Shown: piece after piece, positions 36,867 through 47,909 of the stretch
How the letters are laid out: every line of letters starts with the position of its first letter
Numbering within the stretch: position 1 is the first letter of the stretch
Program-made: the position numbers and the translations under genes
Assembly: GCF_950295315.1 (NCBI RefSeq)
Contig: NC_080171.1
Location: 95,016,470-95,080,469 of the forward strand
DNA: 64,000 nucleotides
Origin: Erinaceus europaeus
Taxonomy: Eukaryota > Chordata > Mammalia > Eulipotyphla > Erinaceidae
Direction: 5' to 3'
The notes under the pieces: model-generated
What the model was told of the DNA's origin: nothing
Database searches by the model: none
The model's input: only the letters and a program-made list of their open reading frames with translations

Positions 36867-36957
36867 GTCTTTCTGGTACATGTGCTGCCAGGGATCGAAC
36901 TTGAGACCTCACACTTGAGAGTCTAATGCCTTATCCACTGCGACACCTCCCAGACCA
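36867..36957 (-). mobile_element. SINE C fragment replacing the rest of the 5' LTR
   Basis: ctggtacatgtgctgccagg to ccttatccactgcgacacct, immediately after the broken LTR. Confidence 0.82.
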
Positions 36958-37326
36958 CGGCCCTATAATTTTTAATAAGCTCATGGCCTTTTTGCAACAA
37001 CAGATTGATGCCATAAAGATGCAACCTATACAAACTCACTATCATAGGCTGGACATGGCAGAATATTGAGTTGCTGTGGAGGATTTGCCCCCTCCATCAG
37101 AATATCCACCATGTAGAGGACTGGCTAGCCAATGACGGGTAAAAGGGAAACTAGCGCTATCCAATCAACCTAAAACAGGGCACCTGGTACTACTGGGCAA
37201 AAATGACCAGGTGTTCCAATGACGGGTAAGACGGAAGGCTGATCCCCAACCTAAGACAGGCACAGTCCGCCCTGCCACAAAACAAAGTCCGCCAAACATC
37301 AAAACATGATATAAGAAAGGGGGACA

Positions 37327-37398
37327 TGTGGGGAGCCATATGTGCCCTCAAGGTTGCTATTGGCATGGCCATAGAATTTATGTTAAAAGATAGTTCCT
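37327..37398 (+). mobile_element. Start of a second LTR type inside the composite element
   Basis: A purine tract aagaaagggggaca precedes TGTGGGGAGCCATATG, a typical polypurine tract to LTR junction. The far end of this LTR is not identified. Confidence 0.45.
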
Positions 37399-37702
37399 GG
37401 GAATCGGGCGGTGGCGCAGCGTGTTTAGCGCAGCGTGTTTAGCGCAGGTGGCACTAAGTGCAAGAACCGGCTTGAGGATCCCAGTTTGAGCCCCTGGCTC
37501 CTCACCTGTAGGAGAATCGCTTCACAGGCGGTGAAGCAGGTCTGCAGGTGTCTCTTTCTCTCCTCTTCTCTGTCTTCCCCTCCTCTCTCCATTTCTCTCT
37601 GTTCTATCCAACAACCACAATATCAGTAATAACAACAATATAATTACAACAATAAAACAACTAGGGCAACAAAAGGCAAAATACAAAAAAAAAAAAAAAA
37701 AG
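37399..37702 (+). mobile_element. SINE A with duplicated head motif
   Basis: The head contains two adjacent copies of agcgtgtttagcgc (about 37418-37445), so the A-box region is doubled. The rest is a normal short form. Confidence 0.92.
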
Positions 37703-38412
37703 AGAGAGAGAGAGATAAAAGTTCCCGCTTCCCTACACCTTAGAGTCCTTGTTAAAAGATAAGTTCTTTTTCCCCACGAATCACCCAGGACCTTCCAGAT
37801 AACGGCTGACTGCCATGACAAATAATATAAAATAATAATAATAAATGAATAGGAAAGATACATCCCCCAATACTCAGTTGGCTAAGGCACCAAACCTCTT
37901 TTTCTATAAAGCATTCAAATCAGATGCCCTGTTAACCATGAGAAGCAGATTGTTTGTGTTTCTTCCACAGGAACCCCCCCAAAAAAAAAAAAAAAACATC
38001 TGGACCCCTGCACACCCTGACATCACCCACTAGATGGCACGACTACAGTGGCACAACCACCCCGAAACCCTAGATGTCACATGATGCGATCTGAAGAACC
38101 CGATTCACAGACTCCAAGGACAGAACTTTTTACTGCCTGTCTGCCTTTCCTGCTTCTGCTTTGACCTGTCACGTTTTGGCGGTTCCAGCTCACAGAGGAA
38201 TTCCAGAGGCTGACCTTCCTCATGCAGCATTTCATCCCCTGCCATTTCTCCCCCTAGTCGCCTACTTTGCACTGAGACTTCTATTGGACTTGCTGGTATA
38301 CCCTTTGGACACTTTAGACAATTTTACAGCAGCTTCCTTCCCTTCACGTCGCTGATTTTTCATAGACTGACATACTGTTGCCCTGGGCATTAGGTAAAAG
38401 GAAAGGGGGAGA

Positions 38413-38884
38413 TGCTGGGAAATTGTGCAGATGCAGTCACATCTGCCATGTTGTCCCCTCAGGCTACTGCTAGTTCCAGTGAGAGTTGGGACATTCTCGG
38501 AGTGCCTGTTTTGCCCTGTTGTGCCCTCAGGGCATTGTCTATTTCCCCGCGATATTTGGAGTGCTTTGGTTACTCCTCCCCCCTCCCATTCTCACGAGAG
38601 TTATTATCCTATCCTGGAGTGCTATGGTTACTCCTCCCCCTTCCCATTCTCTTGGAAGCTGCTCCTATAAAAGCCCTTATTCCACACCTCGCTCTCTTGC
38701 CAGCACTTCACTTTGGTGTTCAGATGCAGGAAAGGTTACTGCGTGAGGCGGCCATTTTCGCTACCTCCACGTGGCCCAACCTGCTTCTCTAGCACCCAAC
38801 TCTGAGGTGCCAGCGCAAATAAAGATTTGTGTTCCCTCTTCGCTCCGGACCTTCTCTCTCTCTTCTCCGTGGCACATAACAACA
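38413..38884 (+). repeat. 3' LTR of the composite element (472 bp)
   Basis: Preceded by the purine tract aaaaggaaagggggaga. Contains a 58-bp internal tandem duplication (about 38558-38673, ggttactcctcccc repeated), TATAAAAG at about 38666, AATAAA at about 38818, and ends acataacaaca. Confidence 0.82.
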
Positions 38885-38890
38885 GTTTAT

Positions 38891-39179
38891 TAGGATGATT
38901 CAATTACCAAGCAAACAGTACAGGTATGAGCCCAGACACCATGTGGAACAGCTCCACTGTTATGGTGCCTCTCGCTCTTCTGTTTTAATCTGAATGAAAA
39001 GACAGCCCAGTAGTGAAATCGCACATGTGCAAGGCCACAGTTCAGTAGATAAATAATAACAATAGTAAAATAGGTCACATGATTAACCTTTCAGTCTTAA
39101 GACTAAAACATTTCACAAGAGCCTATAAAGCCGAATTTAAATCTGATTCCAGTTAACTTCTTAAGACTCAGACTCCACG
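38891..39179. other. Intron, unassigned
   Basis: AT-rich. 38920-39060 (atgagcccagacaccatgtg, aaatcgcacatgtgcaaggc) is possibly a worn SINE E in reverse. Confidence 0.4.
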
Positions 39180-39480
39180 GCTCTCTTTCAAACAATTCCC
39201 TCATGATCCTATCTGGGAACCTTTATTATACCTGCTACTTTATATAAGATTATCTATATAACTAACTCTTTTACTTTTCTCTAACATCTGCTCAAGTATC
39301 GCCTTATTGTGAATCCATCCTTGATTATCCTATATAAAACAGCAATCCTTCCTCCAGCATGCCTCTGTTGTATTTCTCTCCATGGAATTTACCAATGACA
39401 TATGATATTTTTACCTTGCTTATGCTTTCTCTTTGTTTTGTATACTTAGCATAGTCCTTGACCTGCAAAAGCTGAATAAG
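39180..39480 (+). mobile_element. L2-like 3' region
   Basis: ctcccatggaatt-type text: tgtatttctctccatggaat, catatgatatttttaccttg, then tgaataagggcaagag follows the L2 3'UTR order as I remember it. Confidence 0.4.
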
Positions 39481-39529
39481 GGCAAGAGACTGGCATACTT
39501 TAACAATGACTCTTTAGTCACTATCAGGC

Positions 39530-40605
39530 CACCCCATCAGCTGGGGCCCTAGTTAGGGAGTCCTGAGATTCCCAAACAGACATGATGGGCCTAGACCTCA
39601 AATAAATCCCTCTCTCCATTGTTACTGGTCATCTCTATCAGGAACAACAGAATAGACCCCTTTGTGGGCCCCCATAGCACCTTGTCCTCAATATAGATCA
39701 ACAACGGTCGAGAATGTTCCATCCTCAGAAGGGAGGCTGGACAACATACTCCATGCTATACCTGAGGAAGATGGGTCCTGATATTGGGGCAGCTTGGAAT
39801 GTTCCTATTTATGACCATAGAATGTGAGCTCAGATCTATAGGGATGCAGAGGTCACATAGGCTCCTAAACAGAATGTGGACCCCAGATCACATCAAATCG
39901 ATGGGGTTTACAGTCAACAATATTTATACACCTTTCCCATATTTGGGAGCTACTCTTTTCCCTGATCCAGCTTTCTGGTCCTTTTTCCAGCCATGATATT
40001 ATCTCCCCAGACAATAACTTGGATCCACCTGCATATCAGATTTCAGGATCAGGGGAAGAAAAAAAAAAAAAACTAGCATAGCCACAGGCCCTTTGGTATA
40101 TATCTAAAACATTCTTACTAGCTATCTACAAAACAGAGACACCCCCCCACCGCCGCCACTCTTCATCTGCACTATTCTAGCCTTTAGGTTCATGATTAGT
40201 CAACAGTTTGTTTGGCTTTATTAACTCTCTTTTCAGCCACCAGGTTCCAGATGCATGATGCCAACCAGACTTCCCTGGACAGACAACCCCACCAATGTGT
40301 CCTGGAGCTCTGATTCCCCAAAACCCTGCCCCACTAGGGAAAGAGAGAGGCAGGCTGGGAGTATGGATCGACCTGTCAATGCCCATGTTCAGTGGGGAAG
40401 CAATTACAGAAGCCAGACCTTCCACCTTCTGCATCCCACAATGACCTTGGGTCCATACTCCCAGAGGGATAAAGAATAGGAAAGCTATCAGGGGAGGGGA
40501 TGAGATACGAGGTTCTGGTGGTGGGAACTGTGTGGAGTTGTGTCCCTCTTATCCTATGGTTTTGTCAAGTGTTTCCTTTTTATAAATAAAATTTAAAAAT
40601 AACAA
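39530..40605 (+). repeat. Unclassified repeat R1, copy 2 (longest)
   Basis: Collinear with copy 1 from aatgttccatcctcagaagg onwards, with extra 5' sequence. Ends ggttttgtcaagtgtttcct then ataaataaaatttaaaaat. Confidence 0.7.
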
Positions 40606-40861
40606 TAATAAAAATAATAATAAAAAGAATAGTCCTTGACACAAAATAGAAAATCAAATTTCTCAAAATATTTTCTCGTGCAGCAATATATTTAATCCTC
40701 AAATAGTCTGTAAAGTAGTAGAAAAGAAGTTCTCTATAACGTTATTTCATAATCTCTTAATACATAAAGTCACAAGCATATAAAGATGTTAAATAAATTG
40801 TGTAAGATCACACATTGACATAGCTATCTTTAGAACTGGGACCAGGTCACTAGTACCTTTT

Positions 40862-41025
40862 CTTTTTTTAAAATTAAAACATTTTATTTATTATTAATGA
40901 GAAAGACAGGAGGAGAGGGAGAAAGAAGCAGACATCACTCTGGTACATGTGCTGCCAGAGACTGAGCTATGGACCTCATGCTTGAGAGTCCGGTGCTTTA
41001 TCCACCGCACCATCTTCCACTCTAG
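40862..41025 (-). mobile_element. SINE C (antisense)
   Basis: ggtacatgtgctgccagaga and gctttatccaccgcaccatc. Confidence 0.9.
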
Positions 41026-41208
41026 TACCTTTTCCAATTCATACCACTGACTATATGAGCAATCAATAAGCAGTTGTGTATTTTACTTTGTGGTGTTATA
41101 TTCCCCCCCCTTCAATGTAATGTGCCACCTCTCTAATCCAATTTTGTTTTCTATTTTTAGGGTGAGGGAATACAGAGTGAGAAAAAAAGAGTTCAAAGTA
41201 CAGTTGTG

Positions 41209-41475
41209 GGAGTCGGGTAGTAGCACAGTGGGTTAAGTGCATGTGGGGCAAAGTGCAGGGACCGGCAAAGGATGCCGGTTTGAACCCCCAGCTCCCCACC
41301 TGCAGGGGAGTCACTTCACAGCTGGTGAAGCAGGTCTGCAGGTGTCTATCTTTCTCTTCCCCTCTCTGCCTGCCCCTCCTCTCTCCATTTCTCTCTGTCC
41401 TATCTAACAACAATGACAACAATAACTACAACAACAAGGGCAACAAAAGGGAAAGTAAATAAATTAATTTTTTTT
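41209..41475 (+). mobile_element. SINE A, short form
   Basis: Perfect 14-bp target duplication aaagtacagttgtg at 41195-41208 and 41476-41489. Confidence 0.97.
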
Positions 41476-41489
41476 AAAGTACAGTTGTG

Positions 41490-42167
41490 CCATTCATAAA
41501 GGCTTTCACTATCCCCATGTGGTGACAATAAGGAGGAAGGCACTCTACTACTTGCTGAAACATCTTTCTGATCCTTGCTGTGATCTTTAAACTCTATTTA
41601 AGATCCAATTCTTCAAATTATAATAAAACATGAAGTAGTAACTGATCTGAATATGCTTCAGGAGCTAATTATCTTGTTCTCATTAAATGGCTGTGACAAA
41701 AGTCACTGGACTATCCACAGAACTCACAATATGGATCAAAAGAAAAGGAAAGTATTTTGGCTAGCTCAGTTAAATATTCAAGCATTCTCTACCCTTCTGT
41801 ACTCCCCTGCAGTACACTTAATACTGAAGGATAAACCAACAGCTTGGTAAGAAAGCTTCAAATGGTGTCACTGTTCTCACGATTATTTGCTGTTAGTCTA
41901 CAGAATAAAGCATGCATGGCAAGAGCCATGCCTTATTTGGAGATAAAGTGTATGTGTTTAATTCTACTGACCCCATCTCAGGATGCCCATGAGTTAAAAA
42001 CAAATTAACAGCTTTAAAACAAATGAAATTATTTAGTTCTCATCTTTGCAACATAAGCAGCAGGTTTTGACTGGAAAAAGTAAAGGATAAATTCACCAAG
42101 GATAAATAAAGGATAAATTCACCAAGTGTTACATTAATACAGAAATTATTACATATACAATGGTGTT
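41490..42167. other. Intron, unassigned
   Basis: 41490-41560 (tttcactatccccatgtggt) is a worn SINE E-like scrap; the rest shows nothing. 42085-42125 repeats aaaggataaattcaccaag twice. Confidence 0.5.
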
Positions 42168-42182
42168 AAAAATTAAGAAATA

Positions 42183-42459
42183 GAGAGTCGAGCGGCAGTG
42201 CAGCAGTTAAACACACGTGGTGCAAAGCGCAAGGAGCAGCTTAAGGATCCTGGTTCAAGCCCCTGGCTCCCCACCTGCAGGGGAGTCGCTTCACAGGGGT
42301 GAAGTAGGTCTGCAGGTGTCTATCTTTGTCTCCCCCTCTCTGTCTTTCCCTCCTCTCTCCATTTCTCTCTGTCCTATCCAACAATGACAACATCTATAAC
42401 AAGAACAATAGTAACTACAACAAGGGCAACAAAAGGGAATAAATAAATATTAAAAAGAA
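42183..42459 (+). mobile_element. SINE A, short form
   Basis: Perfect 15-bp target duplication aaaaattaagaaata at 42168-42182 and 42460-42474. Confidence 0.97.
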
Positions 42460-42474
42460 AAAAATTAAGAAATA

Positions 42475-42819
42475 TATTGGCCCATTCAATAATACAATAA
42501 TTGAATTCGCCAACTCTTGCCAACACTCATTCCTCTTTCTGGCATCCTCTACCACAATTGGAAACTATGTATCTAGGTCAGAAAAGACAAGTAGCTTTTC
42601 AGAACAGCTCAATATGTTTGGCACAAGTATTGATATAATTCAATCCTTTCAGTAACTCCTTTTAAAATAAACTCTTGTGTAAATCACAAGATTAATACTA
42701 CAGATATTTATGTAAAATGACTGGAAAATAATGCATGATTTAGAAAACTAGTAGAGATCATGAACTAAGGGAAAATAGGAGATAGGCAATACAACGTAAT
42801 TTATGTAATAGCAGTGGAT
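42475..42819. other. Intron, unassigned
   Basis: AT-rich; no element recognised. Confidence 0.6.
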
Positions 42820-42960
42820 TAAGACTCACAAGACTGGTGTTCTAATTCCAGTCCTGATATTAATGTGCTGGACAATTCTGAACAAATTTCAGCCTCTCTG
42901 AGCCTCAAGTCCTTCATTTATAAAGCATAAGCATTAGGTTACACCTAGATTATTTTTAAA
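42820..42960 (+). mobile_element. MIR-like SINE relic
   Basis: agcagtggattaagactcac, then attccagtcctgatattaat and cagcctctctgagcctcaag, the MIR layout. Confidence 0.65.
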
Positions 42961-43044
42961 TGACTATTTGTCTAAACATAATTCTGTGACAAACAAGTAC
43001 ATTTTATATAAGATAAATTAATTTTAGTCCTTAAAAGTATGTCT

Positions 43045-43170
43045 TCATAGCTGGGAGTATAGACTGACTGGCTAATATCCATGCCCAGTGGAGAAGCAAT
43101 TGCTTCTGCATCCCAAAAAGAATTCTGGTTTATATTCACAGAGGAAGAAATGTTAGAAGATGGCCAGAAG
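43045..43170 (+). repeat. Unclassified repeat R1, partial copy 3
   Basis: gctgggagtatagactgact, gagaagcaattg, cttctgcatccca match the 3' third of R1 with deletions. 43171-43372 to its right is unassigned. Confidence 0.6.
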
Positions 43171-43372
43171 AGCTCTGAACTCCAGTTCCACTGAAACCTA
43201 GAACTTTTGTGACAAGAAACCTTTGGTTTTATACCATTACTAAGAGGGAAGAGAATCTGGAAAACACCTGAGGAAGTCAGGTGTTTCCCTTATAGAAAAG
43301 AGAAAAAAGAAGGGGCACCAAGAATTTTTACAGGTGTGGGTATGACACAGAAAGGAACCAAAGGCAGAGCTT

Positions 43373-43661
43373 TGATATGTTTCATATTGGTTTGTTCCCC
43401 CTTCCCCCCAACTCTGAGAGAATTGGTTTGGCCCTTACTAGTTTCGCCTCCCTCTTTCTCCCCGCCCCCTATGCTAAGGACGTCGAGAGTCCCAGCAGCA
43501 GCCGTGGAGGAAGAATGATGGGGAAGCACATGGTGTGGTGATTTGCCCGTTTGTGAATAAAGATTAAACTGCAGCTTCTCAGCCCAGCTGTGTGTCCCTG
43601 AGTCTCTCTCTACCGCCGTGAAGCTAGCCCGGCCTGCTGGCGCCTCAGAACTTTAACAACA
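43373..43661 (+). mobile_element. LTR related to the 58.8-61.1 kb provirus (solo or truncated)
   Basis: The right end (aataaagattaaactgcagc, gtgaagctagcccggcc, aactttaacaaca) aligns with the provirus LTR end, and the left (ttcatattggtttgttcccc) with its start. No target duplication is visible, because a SINE B abuts at 43662. Confidence 0.75.
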
Positions 43662-43855
43662 GGCCAGGTGGTGGCGCACCTGGTTAAGTGCACACACTAC
43701 AATGTACAAAGCCTTGGGTTCAAGCCCCTGGTCCCCACTTGCAGGGGGAAAGCTTCACAAGTGAAGTAGAGCTGCAGGTGTCTCTCTCCCTCTGTCTCCT
43801 TCCCTCTCAATTTCTCTCTGTATCTATCCAATAACAAATAAAATTTTTAAAAAAA
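43662..43855 (+). mobile_element. SINE B
   Basis: ggccaggtggtggcgcacct to tctatccaataacaaataaa, directly after the LTR end. Confidence 0.93.
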
Positions 43856-44077
43856 GAAGCAAATAAAAATGGGCATTAAATTCCACATGTGGTCAGCTAT
43901 CTTTGCCCAAATGGCCCATGTGCTTCCTGGTGTGTGCCTTTTCATTTTCCTGATTAAAAGTTTAAATTATCAAGGGGGCAAGGGGAAGCTTTTAACAATG
44001 GAATAAAGGCACTAATTAGTCTTATTAAAAAAGCATAGGGCATACACTCAATGGAGTACAACTCAGCAGTTTAAAAA

Positions 44078-44312
44078 ATACCATGGGGATATGGATTAAC
44101 CTGCCATTGTCCATGTTCAGCAGAGAAGCAATTACAGATGCCAGGCCTCCCACCTTCTGCACCATAAAGAATTTTGACCCATACTCCCAAAGGGATAAAG
44201 AATAGAGACTCTTCCAATGAAGGGGATGGGACACAGAACTCTGGTGGTGGGAATGTATGGAATTGTAACCCTTTACAATTATCTTACAAGCTTGTTAATC
44301 ATTATTAAATCA

Positions 44313-44318
<6 letters not shown>
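44078..44318 (+). repeat. Unclassified repeat R1, partial copy 4
   Basis: ggatatggattaacctgcca, gaagcaattacagatgccag, cataaagaattttgacccat, actctggtggtgggaatgta: the last 240 bp of R1. Confidence 0.75.

Positions 44319-44358
<40 letters not shown>
44315..44358. repeat. (TA)n microsatellite
   Basis: About 21 TA units, grown from the A-rich end of R1 copy 4. Confidence 0.97.
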
Positions 44359-44361
<3 letters not shown>

Positions 44362-44667
44362 TCTTCTGGACTGAACAGATGGGAGTAGCAGTGATTATGA
44401 ATAGTGAAGTAAGGAAGTGGGATGATTTCACTCATATGTGGAATATAGAGAACTGACAAGCATAAACTTAAAAAAAGAAAAGAAAAAATATATACATAGT
44501 CAACCCATATCTATGCCCCCTGGGAGAACCATGGTGGGTACTAATGGAGGGGGGGTGGAAGCACAGAACTTTGGTGGTGGAAGTAGTGTGGACTTATACC
44601 TCTATTATAATCAAGTAAATCACTGTTAAATTACTAATAAAAGTATGTATTTAAAAAATTCTTCACA

Positions 44668-44815
44668 GGGCCAGGGAAGTGGCTAGTGGTAGATCACCTC
44701 AGAGGTTCTAGGTACCATCCCTGACACTACAGACAACAAAGAGAACACGAGTAGAACTCCATGGATTGATTTGTGCTTTCTCCCTCTTTCTATTTCTATC
44801 ATTCCATTAAAAAAA
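44668..44815 (+). mobile_element. SINE E
   Basis: gggccagggaagtggctagt to tctatcattccattaaaaaa. Confidence 0.65.
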
Positions 44816-44819
44816 AATA

Positions 44820-45545
44820 AGTATTTACAATGTAATTGTTTTAAATATTGTGAATAAAACTAAGAATCAGATAACTAGAAAAATCTGACATTGAATACTT
44901 GAAAACGTTACATATTGGGGCAGACCTTCACTACGTCAATTCCATTCCAACTCTGGGGCAGCCACTCTGATAAACCTCCAGGCCTTTCTACCTCATAGAC
45001 AAACCAGCCCTCTACTAAGAATACACAAGGGCCCCACAAACTTAAACAAGTGGGAATCCCCGCTATAAACAGCTTCTTTTTCTCTAGGATACTACCTGAA
45101 GATTCTAGCCATTTTAATAGTACTAAATTCTGAGTTCAATACAGTCAGGGTACTCTATTCTGTTTAGACTCCAGTTCACGAAATTGTTTTCAGGAACAAA
45201 GTAGGGACAATTATGGAGCTTGTTTCATGATTTTTAAGATCAAAGACCTGTTGCCAAAGTCTGAAAGAGTTTCCTCATACATATTTTCCAGTTTTTATGT
45301 CAAGAAGGCTTGTCCAGAAATAATTATTCCATCATAACATAAAGCATCAATAGCAATTCAAGTTTCTGCTAAATGTCAAAGCCTCTGTTGGGGAACATCT
45401 AAATCTAAAGCTATATAGCATAACCCAAAAGGCATAAGGGCATATTTAGTCATTGAGTTGTCAACAAAATCTCATTAAATAAATATAATAATGTACCAGT
45501 AAAATGCTGGCATTAAGTTTTAAATCTGAGTATTAGCATGACTTA
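44820..45545. other. Intron, unassigned
   Basis: I recognise no repeat. 44920-45060 is less AT-rich (accaattccattccaactct-type), without splice or coding signature. Confidence 0.5.
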
Positions 45546-45558
45546 AAGTAGAACTATA

Positions 45559-45892
45559 CAAGTTAAGCACACATGGCGCAAAGCACAAGGACCGGCATGG
45601 GGACCCCGGTTCGAGCCCCTGGCTCCCCACCTGCAGGGGAGTTGCTTCACAGGTGGTGAGGCAGGTCTGCAGGTGTCTCTCTTTCTCTCCCCCACTCTAT
45701 CTTCCCCTCCTCTCTCGATTTCTCTCTGTCCTATCCAACAATGAACGACATCAACAACAACAATAATAACCGCAACAAGGCTACAACAACAAGGGCAACA
45801 AAGAGGGAAAATAAAAAATGGCCTTCAGGAGCAGTGGATTCATGGTGCAGGCACTGAGCCCCAACAATAACCCTGGAGGCAAAAAAAAAAAA
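45559..45892 (+). mobile_element. SINE A, long form, 5'-truncated insertion
   Basis: Starts inside the tRNA head (caagttaagcacacatgg) yet is flanked by a perfect 13-bp duplication aagtagaactata (45546-45558, 45893-45905). The A box is missing. Confidence 0.96.
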
Positions 45893-46202
45893 AAGTAGAA
45901 CTATAAACCCGCCAGTCACACAGGTTTTAGGTAAGGATTAAGGTTGAGAAATGTATATAAAAACACTTGACAAAGCATGACACACTTTTTCTGATAACAG
46001 CCATGTTCTTATTAATAAAATACAAGAAGTTCTCCATACACTTTCCCAATAGCCGGAACAAATGTAAAAAGATGGCTGAAAAAAAGTATTGTGAATTCAC
46101 ATGTTTGTCTGTACATGTGTGTTCCATTGCACATGTGCTAAAAGAAATTTCAGAATTAAAATCTGCTAGCTATCAGTACATTCACAGAAATAAAAGGAGA
46201 AG

Positions 46203-46490
46203 GGAGTTGGGTGGTAACGCAGTGGGTTAAAGTGCAGGTGGCGCAAAGCACAAGCACCGGCATGAGGACCAGTATAAGGATCCCAGTTTGAGGCCCCGGC
46301 TCCTCATCTGCAGGGGAGTCACTTCACAGGAGGTGAAGCAGGTCTGCAGGTGTCTATCTTTCTCTACCCTTCTCTGTCTTCCCCTCCTCTCTCTATTTCT
46401 CTCTGTCCTATCCAACAACGACGACAACAATAATAACAATAAAACAACAAGGGCAACAAAAGGGAATAAATAAATATTAAAAAGAAAAGA
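46203..46490 (+). mobile_element. SINE A, short form
   Basis: gggagttgggtggtaacgca head; aaaaggaga repeats. A scrap of the long 3' end lies at 46565-46610. Confidence 0.93.
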
Positions 46491-46799
46491 AAAGGAGATA
46501 TGGGTCTCTATCATAACAATACTATTGGTAAGCTGAAATAAAAATGCAATACCATGTAAGTGAAGGCTGACACTGAGCCCCAGCAATAATGTTGGTGGCC
46601 ATAAAAGAATATTTAAAAAAATAAACCACCAATAAGAGATGTCTCCCCCCCAAAAAAAATATTTGAGTAGCTAATTATAGAACACTTATCTGAATTGCCT
46701 AGGTTTATTGATGTCTATCTAGTAAGGCATTAGTGTATATCTAATTTTTAAGTTTCTTGGCCTATGCTAAATTGAATTTTAGTCTTCACAATTGAGCTA

Positions 46800-46925
46800 T
46801 CCTATTTTATTTGTTTTTGCCAGTAAGTTATTGCTGGGGTTTGGTGCCTGTACAATTCCACCATTCTCAGCAGCCTTTCCCCACCCTGCTCCCTTTCTTC
46901 TAGTGGATGAGACAAAGAAAGACAT
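46800..46925 (-). mobile_element. SINE long 3'-end fragment (antisense)
   Basis: agttattgctggggtttggt to gatgagacaaagaaagacat; the head is missing, and SINE B is inserted at its right end. Confidence 0.6.
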
Positions 46926-46927
46926 GG

Positions 46928-47155
46928 AAAGAAGGGGCTGGGTGGTGACGAACATGGTTTGAGTGCACATGTTACAATACACAAGGAACCAGGTTTGAGA
47001 CCCTGGTCCCCACCTGCAGGGGGAAAGCTTTGTGAGTGGTGAAGCGGTGCAGCAGATATCTCTGTCCCTCTTCCTCTCTATATCCCCCCTTCCCTCTTGA
47101 TTTCTGTCTCTATCCAATAAATAAATAAAGATAATAAAAAACTTTTTTAAAAAAA
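46928..47155 (+). mobile_element. SINE B
   Basis: ggggctgggtggtgacgaac, tail ccaataaataaataaaga. Confidence 0.9.
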
Positions 47156-47165
47156 GTTGTGGAAA

Positions 47166-47322
47166 GGGGTCGGGTGGTAGTGCATCCAGCAAAGTACACA
47201 CATTAATGATAAAGAATCCAGATTCAAGTCTCCTGGTCTCCATATGCAGGAAGGAAGTTTCACAAAAAAATAAAAGCAACAGGTACCAAGCCTCAGTAAT
47301 AGCATGGTAGAGATACCAAAAC
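47166..47322 (+). mobile_element. Diverged A/B-type SINE
   Basis: ggggtcgggtggtagtgcat head, a shortened body, and aagcctcagtaatagcatgg as a worn long 3' end. Confidence 0.65.
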
Positions 47323-47337
47323 AATACCACTCCACCC

Positions 47338-47793
47338 AGTTTTCCATGTAACAATACAACCATAACCCCCACTAGGTTCTCTGAAGGACCTGTATTCTCC
47401 CCCCAACCCAACCCAGAGTCTTTTACTTTGGTGCAATACGCCAATTCCAGTTCAGGTTCTACTTGTGTTTGCTCTTCTGATCTTGTTTTTCAGCTTCTGC
47501 CTGAGAGTGAGATCATCCCATATTCATCCTTCTGTTTCTGACTTATTTCACTTAACAAGAATTTTTCAAGGTCCATCCAAGATTGGCTGAAAACGGTGAA
47601 GTCACCATTTTTTATAGCTGAGTAGTATTCCATTGTGTATATATACCACAACTTGCTCAGCCACTCATCTGTTGTTGGACACCTGGGTTGCTTCCAGGTT
47701 TTGGAAAACTGAGAAACGTTATACATGTACAAACTACTGTATTTACTATCAAATGTAAAACATTAATTTCCCCAATAAAGAAATTAAAAAAAA
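47338..47793. mobile_element. L1 3' end with 5' inversion (twin priming)
   Basis: 47338-47699 is L1 3' sequence in reverse (gagtagtattccattgtgta is the clearest phrase). It joins at 47700 to the forward terminal 94 bp (gttatacatgtacaaactac to poly(A)). A perfect 15-bp duplication aataccactccaccc brackets it (47323-47337, 47794-47808). Confidence 0.93.
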
Positions 47794-47811
47794 AATACCA
47801 CTCCACCCCTA

Positions 47812-47905
47812 TAGGCACTCCCATGTGGTGGCCCTAAGTTCAAACCTGGGTCTTTGCACATGGCTAACTATATTTTACCAGGTAAATAATCTGTCAACTC
47901 CCTGA
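47812..47905 (-). mobile_element. SINE E fragment (antisense)
   Basis: tcccatgtggtggccctaag-ttcaaacctgggtctttgc. Confidence 0.55.
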
Positions 47906-47909
47906 GGTT

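Larger units (their letters stand above)
36746..38884 (+). mobile_element. Composite LTR retroelement with 6-bp target duplication
   Basis: A complete 3' LTR (38413-38884) and the first 125 bp of a matching 5' LTR (36746-36870), both starting TGCTGGGAAATTGTGC. Flanks are gtttac (36740-36745) and gtttat (38885-38890), a 6-bp duplication with one change. The interior has an env-end-like scrap at about 36985-37115, a purine tract followed by TGTGGGGAGCC at 37327, and a SINE A at 37399. No intact gene is present. The element is nested and rearranged. Confidence 0.75.
44020..44660 (+). mobile_element. L1 3' region split by an R1 fragment and (TA)n
   Basis: caatggagtacaactcagca (44050) and gatttcactcatatgtggaa (44424) with caagtaaatcactgttaaat (44611) are L1 3'UTR text; 44078-44358 is inserted between. 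Confidence 0.7.

Noticed and set aside
46797..47444. 215-codon reverse open frame
   Set aside because: It runs across reversed SINE and L1 pieces with no conserved protein.
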